From: Saccharum officinarum
Lineage: Eukaryota; Streptophyta; Magnoliopsida; Poales; Poaceae
Assembly (NCBI GenBank): GCA_020631735.1
Contig: CM036225.1
Span: 62,343,183 to 62,407,182, forward strand
DNA: 64,000 bases
Direction of reading: 5' to 3'
In this document: positions 31,926 through 44,125 of the stretch, piece after piece
Position numbering within the stretch: the stretch's first letter is position 1
How the letters are laid out: every line of letters starts with the position of its first letter
Notes under the pieces: generated by a model
Database searches by the model: none
Told to the model about the DNA's origin: nothing
Seen by the model: the letters and a program-made list of their open reading frames with translations, nothing else
Translations under genes and position numbers: made by a program

Positions 31926-32417
31926 CGTAGCGTTAGCACGGGCACACTAGTCAACATAATCTACGGATGTTGTGACTAATGTTTTTCGATGTTGTAAAAG
32001 ATAATTTTCAGTGTTGCATATATTGTTCCTCCATGTTGCAAACGGACCAGCGATGTGCATGCAACATGCCCTGATGTTGCGGAGGGAATCCGATCTCATG
32101 AGATCATATACAACTGGGCCGTTATTTTCATCATATTTTTTTATGTTGCAAAAGATATTTTCGATGTTGCAGACATTGTTTATCCATGTTGCGATGGACT
32201 GATGATGTTGCAGGTATTGCAGATCGCGTTGACGTTGCGCGCAACATCACCATATGTTGCGGCGGGAGTTGAGCTGCTGAGCGGTCTGCGCTTAGATGGT
32301 GAGAGTTCAGCTGCTGACCGGGATAGCGTTGATGTTGCAAAATATAATTTTTGATGTTATGTGAGCGTCCGACGGCCAGCGTCCGGATCGGATGTCCGGG
32401 CATTGGTAGCCCCATCG
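31926..32417. mobile_element. Mutator-like element with TGTTGCA array (short)
   Basis: Left end CGTAGCGTTAGCACGGGCAC; right end reversed CGATGGGGCTACCAATGCCC. The interior is mostly a TGTTGCA array (31970-32350). No convincing target duplication was found, so the limits are approximate. Confidence 0.5.
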
Positions 32418-32459
32418 ATCATGTTAATTCAGGCTTGTAAGCATGCTGAACCATATAAC

Positions 32460-32490
32460 AAAAAAAGAGAGATAGAGAGAGAGAGAGGGA
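32460..32490. repeat. (GA)n microsatellite
   Basis: Imperfect GA run interrupted by one T. Confidence 0.8.
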
Positions 32491-32519
32491 TGCTTTGATT
32501 GTGCATTCTGTATTTCTGT

Positions 32520-33203
32520 TTGCAATCATCATTGTCTAGGGGAGGTATATGGGGTGATTGGGGCACCTCTTGCCCTTCTACCCTGAAGGGTTGTTGCCCC
32601 TTGTTACAACTTCAAGAGCAATGTTTATAGCAAGCAATGATAGGAACAGAGTAATAATGATCCAAATATTCGCTTGACTGCTTACCAGCAAGGCTGGTAA
32701 TCTGACAGGGCAGGGTGGGCCGGTGGGGCATACATACAAGTCTGTAGCCTTGCACTAGAATATGAATGAAGCTCTTGCACAAGAATTTGCACGACCAGAC
32801 TGCAAAGATTCTTGAAAGCAAGGGAAGAACTATATATACGACATTGCATTGTGCTTGTGAGCAGGCTTCCCCGCGTCCCCAGGGTTTGGTTTGCAATAGC
32901 AAGATTTGGTTTCCAATTTTCACTAGACTAGACGCCTACCTGTAATTTTTAGGGCCTTTTCAGAATAAGTTCATCTGTGCTGTGAAAAGCCTCCCACCAC
33001 CATCATGTGCCGTTGATCGTTTCTCATTGATGTTCCTTGACCTGATGTTACTTGTTATCTCGTGCTATAAAGTTGGACCTGTTTAAATTAATGATCTGTG
33101 TGATATTATTGGTATTGAATCCAATCTACGGCTTAGCTCGTCCTTGTTTGTTAATTTTTGTGTTCGATATACTATAGTTATATTGCGTTTAATGAAGGTG
33201 TCT
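32520..33203 (+). repeat. Orphan 3' flank of the unknown gene family
   Basis: Aligns with downstream DNA of B/C (9640-10200, minus) and of E (50090-50715, plus): 'gcttgactgcttac', 'ggtaatctgacagggcaggg', 'tttcagaataagttcatctg', 'ttgttatctcgtgctataaa' and 'cttagctcgtccttg'. No coding part precedes it. It is therefore the remnant of a sixth duplicate that lost its gene, cut at 33204 by a Mutator-like element. Confidence 0.65.
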
Positions 33204-34332
33204 CGTGAGGGCCTCTCGACAGACGGACGCAGCTTTCCTACTCGCTACCATGTGTCCGCTTGCTCCTGTCCACACCCTTTATGGAAAAAAAAACTCGCAC
33301 TATTGTGCTTCGCCTCCACCGCACTGCTCGTCTGCACCAGCACCGCGCATCTGCACTCCGCGGCCGCACCGCGCTGCTCGCCTGCACTGCGCATCCGCCC
33401 TCCGCCGCCGCCCCGCGCTGCTCGTTCACCACGGCTACCTCCACCGAGCCTCCATGACGAATGCTCCAGCAAACAGGCAAGGGGAGAAGCTTCGTGTGAT
33501 GCCGCCCCACATGCGAGTTGGTCGTGCCGCTGCAGCACCGGCGAGCTCCATGCACTGCCACCAACCTCCCCTCTGGCGTTGAGCTCCGAAACGACGAGCC
33601 TCCATTCGTCTAAGCAGCAAGGTGGCATTGTGCTTTCAGTACATGTTGCAAGCGTATGTTTCAAGTGTTTCATATGTTTCAGAAGTATGTTGCAAGTGTT
33701 TCATATAGATGTTGCAAAAGTAGATCGGGATGTTGCGCATGGTGCAATGGATATACACGTTTGTTGCAAATGTATGTTCCAAATGTTTCATCTGTTTTCA
33801 GGCGTATGTTTGTAAGTGTTTCATCTGGATATTGCATATGTTTCACACATATGTTGCAAGTATTTTATCTGAATGTTGCATATGTTTTGCAATGACTTTT
33901 CAAGTGTTTTCAGGTGTTTTTGCAAGTGTTTCATATGTATGTTTCAAGTGTTTCATAAGTCTTCAGACGTATGTTGCAAATATTTTCATTTAGATGTTTC
34001 AAAAGTAGATCGGTGTTACACATGTTGCAATGGCACCGGTGGCTTGGCACCACCTTCCCCTTGTCCGCGAACTCCTTGACTAGCTCCATGGCCCTATCAT
34101 GGGTCACCAACAGCTCCGGTGCCTGGCCTTCCAAGACGACACAATCAAAGAGGATGGCGGCGTGGCCTCCTGAGACAACACAGTCAAGGGGGATGCAGCG
34201 CAGGTGCAGGAAGCAGAGGGGGCACAGGCATTGGGACGTGCGGAGGGTTCATGGGTTCATGTGAAGTAGAGCAGCAGGAGCCGTCATCCGGACGCAAGCG
34301 TCCGTCCAGACGTCCGGGCGCTAGCCATAACG
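33204..34332. mobile_element. Mutator-like element with TGTTGCA array, 1.1 kb
   Basis: Left end CGTGAGGGCC...GACGGACGC; right end reversed CGTTATGGCTAGCGCCCGG...GACGGACGC. TGTTGCA/TGTTTCA array at 33640-34030. GC-rich DNA at 33300-33600 and 34030-34290. No matching target duplication: the left flank is family 3' flank, the right flank is a LINE poly-T, so a rearrangement or second insertion removed one side. Confidence 0.6.
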
Positions 34333-36168
34333 TTTTTTAAGTAAAATTAGTGCAGGAGCTCTGCCACTCAATTAAGACGGGAATAGAGGTTTATGTACAA
34401 ATGGCACCTAAGGTGTCTAAAGACCATGGTCCGAAGACCAAAGAAAAGAAAACACGCCTGACACTATTAGATTGACTCCTCACCAAAGTCTAGTGCCCTC
34501 TGCCTTTGCACAATGTCCTCCTCGCATGGTAGAAAAATGCCACCTGCTGCGCCATCTTGTGCACATTTTCAAATATTCTTCTATTCCTCCCCTTTCACAA
34601 ATTCCACATGATATATATCACTATGCCATTGATCCTCCTGCGGCCTTGCTTTTGAATCTTGCTTGCCGCCTGCTCCCACCATTCAGCAATCGAGGCAAGT
34701 TCCTGTTGTGGCCATTGCACCACAAAGTTTTCCCACTCTAGCAGCAGTTGATCCCAAAACGGCTTTTGCGAAGGGGCAAAGCAAAGCCCTGATTCCTAAG
34801 GACCATTACACAAGACACAATGTTCTTGGTGCGGCCAATTCATCTTTTGTAGATTGTCTGTCGTTAAGATTTTGTCATGCATGAGGACCCAGGCATGTAT
34901 CTTGCACTTGTTCTCCAATCGTGCCTTCCAAATGAGGTCATGTTGGAACTTCCGATGTGAGCCTCGAAACTGTATCCTATACGCTGAGCTGGTGGAGTAG
35001 GCAAATAATGGTGCCTTGCACATATCGAGCTGCAGCTGAACATTCTGTAATCTAATCCACAGGCCAATAAATTTCTGGAGTTGTGTTGTTGTGGTGATAC
35101 GTGTTTGTAGTGCTCTAATCTAGTTGACATTGTGTAATTCCTTATGAACCATCATGTTCTTCTTGTGCACCAATTTGAATAGTTACGGCGCTAGATATCT
35201 AGGTGCCTCGCCCTCCAGCCAGCTGTGGTGCTAGAAACACGCTTTGTTGCCATGTCAATTGTGACTATGGTGGAGGAGTTGAGCAGGAGGCGGTCTATGT
35301 CACTGTAGGGGACTTCCGTTCCCACCCAAGGCTTGGGGTCGTCACCCTATTCCTGCCATAGCCACTAGAGGCTTAGGGCCCTCCCAAATGTATCTAGGTC
35401 TGGCACTCCCATGTCGCCTAGATCCTTTGGCTTGCAGACCGTCGACCAATTCACTAGACAGTGACCAGTGACTAAGGTTTGCATGCCTGCTCTATTCAGC
35501 ATCTTGCCTTTCCAACCTGGCAGCCTCTGGCCGATGCGCCCAATGAGGGGTTGCACATGGACCTTCTACAGGGATCTAGTATGCAACTGCATGCCCAAAC
35601 AGCGACACGGGAAGGATTCTCTTGTACCAACAAAGGAGGCCAAGACATGGTCAAGATCAATGTCTTGCCATTTGATTGGGTGAACTGAACTCTTCTTTAG
35701 GTTTATGTGCAAACCCAAGACTACCAAATTTCTAAAGGATTCATGGCTAGAATGAACAACATAGGCGATAGGGGGTCACCTTGTCGAACCCCCCTCCTAT
35801 GACTGAAAGCCTAGCCTTGTTGCCCATTTAGTAACACCTTTGACAAGGTGGTGTGGAAAAGGATCGACACCCATTCTCTCCATTGTGGTCTGAATCCTAG
35901 CGCCTATAGCACTTCGAGGAGGTAGCTCCAGCTAACCGTGTCAAAAGCTTTGTGTATGTCATGTTTCAGGAAGAGGGTCAACAACTTTTGTTTATGCATG
36001 GTCCGCACCATGTTTTAGACAAAAAGGAAGCTATCATGGATACTCCTCTTTTTGATGAAAGTGCTTTGGCATTTGGAGAGCAAGGAGTCTAGCAGGGGGG
36101 TCAACCTATTTGCAAGTAGCTTGATGAATAGTTTTGCGATGCTATGAATGAGCCTTATGGGCCTGAAG
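34333..36168 (-). mobile_element. LINE, 3' portion, minus strand (split by solo LTR)
   Basis: Poly-T at 34333 marks the 3' end. Recognisable in order on the minus strand: FRPIRLIHSIAKLFIKLLAN and STFIKKRSIHDSFLFV (36015-36168), GWKGKMLNRAGM and KPKDLGDMGVPDLDTFGRAL (35365-35556), IWKARLENKCKIHAWVL and HCVLCNGP zf-RVT (34796-35023), then MWNLWKGRNRRIFENV. Frame breaks are many. The 5' continuation is at 38181-38245. Confidence 0.8.
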
Positions 36169-36824
36169 TGAAAGCCCAAGTTTGGTTTGGTAATTAATGA
36201 CACCAAGTTGCTAATGTCATGTGTTAAGTGGTTTGAGTTAGGCATAAGCAACACATGTGATGAAGGTGTATGTGGCAATGAGTGGTGGCCACAAGATCAC
36301 AAAGAGGTGGTGCATGGACATGAAATGACAATCATGGTGGAGATGCACATGAAATGATGATCATGGTCGTCAAGCATGAACAGATGGACATGGAACAAAG
36401 TGATCAAGACAAAGGTATAATCATAAGGTTTGCTTTTGCCGGTCTAAGATGAGTAGAGAAGTGATTGACCGGGTTTAGGATTGATAGCCGACTATCAAGA
36501 GGGGCAATCACGGTTAGCTCGTGAATCAAGTACTACTAGGTCATCATCTTGAGCATATGCATTAGGATCTAGTAGAGGGCTAACATAACGCCTTGAAAAA
36601 TGATTGTGAAAATGCTAACACACACGCACATGGTGATGTACACTTGGTGGTGTTGGCACATTTACGAAGGCGATGGTGTTTGAGCGGTAGAGAGGGGTTT
36701 GAGGTCCTCTCTCGGCGGGATTTAGGCGTTTTCGTGGAGTTAAAACGCTTATTTTTCATTGCGCCGAATGATGAAAAAGGAGGCGAAGTCGCGGAAGTAA
36801 TCTGTGCTAATCTCTAGGTGTCGG

Positions 36825-37150
36825 ACGTTGAGTTGCTTGGCATCAGACGCTGGCTACGGCCACGTCGGACGCTGACGTCAGCGTCCGACCAACTCGTCGC
36901 GCAACAGTGCTCTGAGGGTGTGGCGACGGACGTGCTAGTGGTGTGGCATCGGACGCGTGACGTCAGCATCCGTTGGCGGTGGAGTCAGCAGAGCGCGGTG
37001 GAGGCATAGCGCTGTCTGTTCATCAGACGCTGATGTCAGCGTCTGTTGATGGCGCGTCTGACGCGTTCGTCGACCGAGCGTGAAAAATGGCTCTCTGGAC
37101 CGTGTCCGATGGAGCGACAGACGCACGAGCTCCGGGCGTCAGACGCGTCT
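36825..37150 (+). repeat. GCGTCCGA/GTCGGACGC motif array in LTR U3
   Basis: More than ten short inverted and direct CGTCNGA-type motifs upstream of the TATA box, for example 'cggacgctgacgtcagcgtc' at 36866, which includes the palindrome TGACGTCA, a bZIP/CRE-type core. Confidence 0.6.
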
Positions 37151-37304
37151 GTTGATCGGCGTTTCGATCGTTGGAACTTCGAATGCACAGGACACGTGGC
37201 GACTCGGGGTGCGACGGATGCGGCTGACCGCGTCTGTTGCCTAGGCGATGGACGTGTTTGTTGCCCACGACCAGGGCATAACACCTAGTTGCTTACCCCT
37301 TCGC

Positions 37305-37312
37305 TATAAATA
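37305..37312 (+). promoter_or_regulatory. LTR TATA box (TATAAATA)
   Basis: Same position as 587-594 in the related LTR. Confidence 0.6.
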
Positions 37313-38180
37313 GTTGGTGGCCGGTTTTTGGGGGTATGCTCTTGCACTTCTGAGATATTGAGGCATCTTTTGAGCCAGAGAACTTCCTCTCCACTCATCT
37401 CCTTGCTTGGTTACTAATCCTAGTGAGATTGAGTGACATTCAAGTGCATTGTATTGAGAGTTGCATCTAGTGGCACTTGATTCTTGAGTTTGCTGCGGAT
37501 TGCTTGTTACTCTTGAGTGTTTACAGACATCCTAAATGGCTTGGAGCAGCGGTGGTGTTGAGCTCATGATTGAAGATTATTTTGAGCCTCACTAAGTGAT
37601 TGTGAGGGGTTCTTGAGCCTTCCCCGCGGGAGTTCGTGAATTGGCTACTCTAGTGGAGCTCGTGGCTTGGAGGATCTACATCTTGTGAGTGGATGTGCGG
37701 CACCCGCTGAGGGTTTGACTCTTGAAAGTCAATTAGCTCGTGATCCATCAAGTGGGTGCATCGCCACAATGAGGAGTAACTTGTTAGGAAGCAAGTGAAC
37801 CTCGGTAAAAAATCTTGTGTCATCTCTTGCCGAAGATTCTCTTTACGATTGTGTGTGATTAATTCTTTGGATACATCTCATCTTTACACCATCGGTATAA
37901 GAATCAATTCACTCTCCTTTTTCATTCTTACACTATATCTTGTCTAGTGTGCTTAGAGTAGTTTGTATCACATAGAGGAAGTAGCTTACTGACTTAGCTT
38001 TTTGGTGTGAATTAGAGATCATAGTCTTGTTCACTAGAATTGTATAGATGGCTTGCTTAGTATAGTTGAGCTAGTGCTAGAATTAGCGTCGTCATCTTTT
38101 ATACTAACAATTATTGATTAGTGAAGCTTGTAGATTTTTAAATAGGTTATTCACCCCCCTCTAGCCATTTGGACCTTACA

Positions 38181-38245
38181 AGAAGTCCGTTACTTGCCTA
38201 GCTTCTGTCTTCTTTGGAAGTAGAACAGTATTTGCCGAATTTAGG
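38181..38245 (-). mobile_element. LINE, 5' stub of the copy at 34333-36168
   Basis: Minus strand reads LNSANTVLLPKKTEARQVTDF, the segment just N-terminal to FRPI in plant LINE RTs. Homology stops near 38245, so the LINE was 5'-truncated there. Confidence 0.75.
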
Positions 38246-38623
38246 TAAATATCTTGTAATTAGATCTAACATAAACATGCATATGCGATGTAGTAGATTT
38301 AGATCAGATGAGATTAATTTCATGAAGCACCCCTCGCAATAAAATGGCATGTGAGCGAAGAAAGCTGGAACATGCATGGCATCTATTCTGATCACCGGGT
38401 CTCTTCAGGGAACAAAAAACGGCAGCTTGAAACTTATGCATGCATGCCGAGCAGATTTTAGGTAGGCATGGATGGGAGGCGTAACCCATGCTGCATGCTA
38501 CCTGAGCAGATTTAGGAAGGCCGACGTGATTAGATTGCCGGGTTTTTTCATTTTCATTTCCTAATTAATTAATTTAGTTATTAATTGCATCTGAAAGCAA
38601 TCTAATTGTTTCATTGCCACATC
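38246..38623 (+). other. Probable original upstream region of locus E
   Basis: Unique-looking DNA that was contiguous with 44191 before the LINE inserted, shown by the AAGAAGTAACA duplication. No promoter element identified here. Confidence 0.5.
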
Positions 38624-38642
38624 AAGAAGTAACAACAAAGAT

Positions 38643-39346
38643 GTTTCAGATGCAATGAAACAGGGCATAAGAGTTTCAACTGCCCTAATCCACCAATTTG
38701 TTACAACTAGAAGGACAAAGGACATTTGGTCCCAAACTGTCCATGGTCCAAAGAAAACAAGGGGATGAGGCTGTGTGGGTTCGGTATGCCTGGATAACTC
38801 TTTTACAGTATTCATGCCCCAATCTAGGAGGAGGAGAAATCCAAGAGCCCTCTGACAGCTATCATGACCATAATCCAAGGAAAAGGGTTAGTAAGTAAGG
38901 TGGCAACTGAACTACAATATCTAATAAGCTCCACTTGGGATTGGCAGGTGAAGAGAATGGGCACAAATGAATTCATTTTTGTGGTTCCCTCAGCCAAGGA
39001 TTTGGAGTTCCTGACCAAACTAAAGGAATTTAAATGCAAAATCTCTGATATGGTGGTTTTAGTTGAGAAATTAGACTTAATGGCGGACTGTAGTGACATG
39101 CTCACAACAATGTGGGTGCAGTTGATGGGAGTTCCATATTGGGCTAGGAAAGAAAGGGCAGTGGAAGAGGTGGCATACCTGGTAGGGGATTTTGAAGAAG
39201 TAGACAAGGCACCCTTACCAGGGTTAGGCCCAATCAGGGCTAAAGTCTCATGCAAAGACCCCAAGGAAATCAAAGGAGCATCAAAGGTCTATTTCAACAA
39301 AAGGGGTTTTATGGTCTCTTGGTTGGTGGAGTCAGAGAAGACATAG
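38643..39346 (+). pseudogene. LINE ORF1 (CCHC knuckle and DUF4283-like domain)
   Basis: CFRCNETGHKSFNC at about 38643-38685 is a CCHC knuckle. A second knuckle follows with its second Cys replaced by a stop (CYN, stop, KDKGHLVPNC). Then 38864-39346 reads a DUF4283-like ORF1 domain: WQVKRMGTNEFIFVVPSAKD, MWVQLMGVPYWARKE, VGDFEEVDKAPLPGLGPIRA. ORF1 protein binds LINE RNA. The acidic Glu-rich run at 39387-39425 belongs to its C-terminal tail. Confidence 0.75.
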
Positions 39347-40285
39347 AATTTGAAGAACAAAAGCAAGGCTCCCCCTGAAAATAGGGATGATGAAGAGGAG
39401 GAGGAGGAGGAAGAGGAGGAATCTGATCACTACTTTCCCTACAAAGAAGATGGTTCCCAAGTTGATGCAAATGGACAACCCCCTGAATCAAGCATTCAAG
39501 GGGAACATAGAACCAAAAAGCAGGTGGGGTAAGTTTTGGACTCTACTTCCCACCAGGAGGGGGATAAGGCAAGGGAGTCTAAGAACAAGGTTATAGAGCT
39601 GTCTTAAGAGGAGCTGCTACGTTCAGGTGGTGTGTCTTTGGAGCTAGGTGGGGGTACCATGACTGAACAAATGGAACTTTATTTAGACTCTGAGGATCAA
39701 ATACTGGTCCAATCCTAGAACTCTAATGTGATGATAGGGGAAGCTCTGAACTGGCTGAAGACAAAGTTTCTCAAGAAAAGTGTGTGGCAACTACTGTGCA
39801 TCTTAAGCAAGTTGCTGTGGAGCCTACACAAGCGGAGAGGAGGAGCTCAAGGCTGGGTGGTGGGACTACTCCAGTCCAAGTCAAAGCTGAGAAGATCAGA
39901 GCTAGGAAGGATCTCCAAGGTATACCAAAAAATCCTTTCTCTATTTTGCATTTTGTTGATAATTCATAGTTAGCTAAAGTAGCAAAAGAGTGTAATTTAG
40001 ATTTAGGAGACAATGATGTGGAGATTGATGGTTTCATTGATATTTGAAAGCCAAAGAGCTTGCTCAAGCTGAGATTTTTAGACTAGAACAAGCCAAAGCT
40101 GCTGAAAAGGACATTGTTATAGTGGAGGAGGTGATTGATAGTGAGGATGAGGGTCCTGAGGGACATGCCATGTTAGTGGAGGAGCTAACCAAGGTTACTG
40201 AGCCACCTAGTGAAGACCCTATGCTGGAAGATGGTACAATAACCATCCATAAAGATAGCAAGGGGAAGAAGAAAACAAGGATAAA

Positions 40286-41205
40286 ATGAATATTTTATTC
40301 TGGAATGTAAGAGGTCTGAATAGTGGAGGGAGAAGGAAACAAATAGGGGATTTGATGGTCAAGCATCAAGTGGATGTGGTGTGCCTCCAAGAAACTATTA
40401 AGCAGAATTTTACTGTCAGAGAGCTTGCAGGTCTAGCTAGAGGGCAGGAAATGTCTTGGAATTGGGTTCCTCCTGAAGGGAGATCTGGTGGTTTGCTGTT
40501 GGAGGCAAACATAGACTTGTTAGAAGTGGTGCAATACAATCATGGTAGGTATTACCAGTGTTTAGTCCTAAAAAGTAGGGAATCTGGTTTCAGTTGGGGT
40601 GTGATAAATGTCTATGGGCCTGTGCGCAATTGGATCTCAAACCTAATTTTCTGAGAGCTCATGGAGGTGATTTTGGCAACAGAGGTGCCTCTGATAGTAG
40701 GGGGTGATTTCAACCTTGTTAGAGAAGCTGTAGAGAAATCATCTGGTAATGTGAATGACACTTTGCTGCAACTGTTTAATCGTTTTATTGATGATGTCAG
40801 TCTAAGGGAGATGCATAGACATGGGGGAGCTTCACATGGACAAATAAACAGGAGGTCTCAATTATGGCTGTGTTGGATAGAGTCTTTGTGTCAAATGACT
40901 GGGAGGGTCAGTTCCCATTAGCTACTACAAGATCACTCACAAGGATAGGGCCTGATCACAATCCTCTTTTGGTGGAAACTGAAAGTGAAGTGAGTATTAG
41001 ATCTTCCATTTTTAGAGTTGAGTCTTCTTGGTTCTCTCAGGAAGGTTTTGTGGATTGGGTGATTAATAAGTGGCCTGTAAGAAGAAAGCAATATATTCTG
41101 GATCACTGGAACGTTGTATCTCAAATGTTGAGGAAGGCTTTGAAAGGGTGGAGTAGAAATTGGGGGAGTGACCAAAGGAAACTTAAACAAAACCTTGTTT
41201 TATAG
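40286..41205 (+). pseudogene. LINE ORF2: endonuclease (frameshifted)
   Basis: MNILFWNVRGLNSGGRRKQI, CLQETIKQNF, GRSGGLLLEA and VINVYGPV in 40286-40651; VGGDFNLVREAVEKSS in 40661-40921; GPDHNPLLVE in 40864-41205. Three frames and a stop break it. Confidence 0.85.
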
Positions 41206-41569
41206 ATAGAAGCTTGGGATACAGTGTCTGAGTCAAGAGTGCTGGCAGGTAATGAATGGCTGGACAGATATGGGAAAGAGGAAGAACTAATGAAGATATA
41301 TGAAAATGAGGAGCTGATGTGGCAGAGAAGAGGAGGAGAAAAGTGACTGCTTGAGGGGGATGCTAACACCAGTTATTTTCATGGGATAGCTAATGGAAGG
41401 AAGAGAAAATGTTTGATTAAGAGTCTGGTTGAGGGAGAAAGAACTATTGAGGATAAAGAGGAGCTAAAGACATATATCACTAATTTTTACAGAGGACTAT
41501 TTGGTAGTGAACCTGACCCAAGGATCAGGCTAGGAGAAAAATTTTGGAGTAACAGGCAGATTAGAGGAG

Positions 41570-42439
41570 GTGGATAACCAGCTGTTGACAAGCCCTTTCA
41601 CAATGCTGGAATTTGAAGCATCAGTCAGTGACATGAAGTCAAATACAGCTCCTGGCCCAGATGGTTTCTCTACAAGCTTTTTCAAGAAATTCTGGGGGAA
41701 AATCAGAAATGACATTTTGGAGATGCTTCAAGCTTTACACAGGGGGCAACTAGATCTAGCAAGATTGAATTTTGGTATTTTGGTGCTGCTTCCTAAAGTA
41801 AAAGGTGCTAATCAGATAAAACAATATAGGCCCATTTGTTTATTGAATGTCATATACAAAATTATCACCAAAGTGCTTACACTCAGATTGAACTCAGTCA
41901 TCAACAAGGTGATTAATGAAGCACATACAACTTTCATTCCAGGACGTTTTATCCTAGATGGGGTTCTAGTGGTACATGAAATTCTACATGAGTTGAGGGT
42001 GAAGAAGAAGATGGGGATCATTTTGAAATTAGATTTTGAGAAGGTGTATGACAAAGTCAATTGGAAGTTCTTGGAAGATGTGTTGAGGAGGAAGAATTTT
42101 GATGAGCATTGGATTGGCTGGATTTTGAGGGTAGTGCAAGGAGGGAAAGTTGCAGTGAATCTGAATGGGGAGTTGGGTAACTACTTCAGGAGTTTCAAAA
42201 GTTTGAGACAGGGAGACCTCATGTCTCCTCTATTGTTTAACCTTGTTGCAGATGCTTTGTCTGAGATCCTGAATACAGCCAAAGAAAAAGGGTTGTTGAC
42301 TGGTCTGCTACCTAAGATAGTGGAGGGAGGATTGACCCATCTTCAATACGCCGACGACACATATTTGTTCAAAACTCTGAGCAAGATATCATCAATCTCA
42401 AATTCCTACTGTTTTGTTATGAGGAGATATCTGGAATGA
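41570..42439 (+). pseudogene. LINE ORF2: RT domain
   Basis: SNTAPGPDGFSTSFFKKFW, LVLLPKVKGANQIKQYRPI, TTFIPGRFILDGVLVVHEI, LDFEKVYDKVNWKFL, LRQGDLMSPLLFNLVADAL and LQYADDTYLF (YADD intact). Motif B has QGDL instead of QGDP. Confidence 0.88.
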
Positions 42440-42808
42440 AGATCAATTATTCCAAAAGCGAAATTTTTACTGTTGGTATGTCTGAGGCAGATAGTCAGAG
42501 TGGCACAGGGTTTCAACTACAAACTGGGGGCTTTCCCAATGACTTAATTGGGTCTACCCATCAGTGATAGAAGACTGAGCAAAGCTGAACTGAATGGAGC
42601 AGAATCTAAAATTTAGAGAAGACTTCAGACATGGAAGTGTGGCCATTTATCCTATGGAGGCAAATCCATTCTAATTAATTCAAGTCTCACTAATATTCCT
42701 ATGTATTCAATGGGGTTCTACTAGTTATATGAAGGAAATCATAAGAAATTTGATTCTAGCAAAGGGAAATTTTTCTGGGAAGGGATTGGCAACAAGAAAA
42801 AGTTTCAC

Positions 42809-44125
42809 ATGGTTAAATGGGAGGCTTTAGACAAACCAAAAGAATTTGGGGGATTGGGTTTTTTTGACACCAGAGCAATGAATGCTGCCTTTTTATGCAA
42901 ATGGATTTTTAGATTGGAAAGTGGAGAGGATAGTATGTGCATGAGACTGTTGAGCAGGAAATATTTGAGAAACTTGGGTTTCTGTCAGAGTAAGAGTGCA
43001 GGGGCATCACAATTTTGGCAGGGCCTACATTCTATCAGGAACTGGTATGAAAAGGGTAAAGGTCACATTGTTGGTAGTGGCAAACAAACAAGGTTTTGGA
43101 AGGATGTGTGGTTAGATGAATGTCCTCTGAAGGTCAGCTACCCAAGATTGTATAATATATGTCATGACCAAGATGTCTCTGTACGAACAGCTGGGGAGTT
43201 GTCATGGAATCTTAGTTACAGGAGATGTTTTGGAAATCTTGAAATGGAGGAGTGGAGAGAGATGATGACCAAATTAGAGAGGATCAACCTCACAGAAGTG
43301 GATGACAAAGTTACTTGGAAGCTAGAAAGGTTAGGAAAGTACTCCACAAGGAGCATGTACAGATATATTACTTTTGCTGGAGTAGTGGATGTTAGAATGA
43401 TGGAAATTTGGAACTCCAAGATCCCATTAAAAGTGAAAATTTTTCTGTGGATGGCATGGCATGACAGAATCCAAACAACTCAACAATTGAAGACGAGAAA
43501 CTGGGATAAAGCAGATGTATGTAAATTCTGTGACAAAGAGGAATTAGATAACCATCTGCTATTTCAGTGCCCAATTGCAAGGATATTGTGGTGTTGTGTC
43601 AGGGACAGCTTGGGATGGCCGAGTGCCCCAATTTCTATCACAAATTTTCAAGATCTTTTTCTGGTACAGGGGAATAGGGATGCTCATGAGATAGTGTGGT
43701 GGGTGATGGCGGCTGTGGAGTGGTCTATTTGGAAAACTAGAAACGACTTAGTTTTTTCTGACATTGTGATCAAATCGCCTAAACAAGTATCTTCTAAGTC
43801 TCTTGGCTTTATGAAACAGTGGATCAAGATGACAAGAAAGGATGGAGCAAAGAAGGAAGCGGTGGTGGAGAAGCTGAGATGCCAGGGATGGAGCGCTGGT
43901 GACCTGTGCCTAAAAGCAAAGATCTCTTGTATTCTCCTTTTGCACTTGCAGCTCAAGTTTCTTAGCTTGTGTTTTTTTTTTCTTTCCTTGAGCGAATGTG
44001 AGGTCTGGAGGGTAGGTGCTGTTTCTGAGGAGGAAGGGTCTCTTTCTGGGTTGTCTGTGTGGCTGCAGGGTTATGGAGTTGTTTTGTATCGGATCACGGT
44101 ATTTGTAAGCCGGTATCCCCGATAG
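42809..44125 (+). pseudogene. LINE ORF2: C-terminal region with zf-RVT
   Basis: 438-residue open stretch: MVKWEALDKPKEFGGLGFFD, TRFWKDVWLDECPL, NSKIPLKVKIFLWMAWHDRI, CKFCDKEELDNHLLFQCP (zf-RVT zinc site) and VEWSIWKTRNDLVFSD. The last 60 residues beyond the usual end are 3'-UTR read-through. Confidence 0.85.

Larger units (their letters stand above)
36169..38180 (+). mobile_element. Solo LTR (copia SIRE/Maximus-like), 2.0 kb
   Basis: Starts TGAAAGCCC and ends CCTTACA, flanked by TGAAG (36164-36168) and AGAAG (38181-38185). It interrupts a LINE codon run: minus-strand VLLPKKTEARQVTDF on the right continues as FRPIRLIHS on the left, confirming the boundaries. No internal domain remains. Related to the LTR at 168-1510. 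Confidence 0.85.

Noticed and set aside
33656..34079. ORFs rich in Cys, Phe and Val (CKCF, CFICF)
   Set aside because: They are translations of the TGTTGCA/TGTTTCA array, as are 25567-25797 and 55714-55941.
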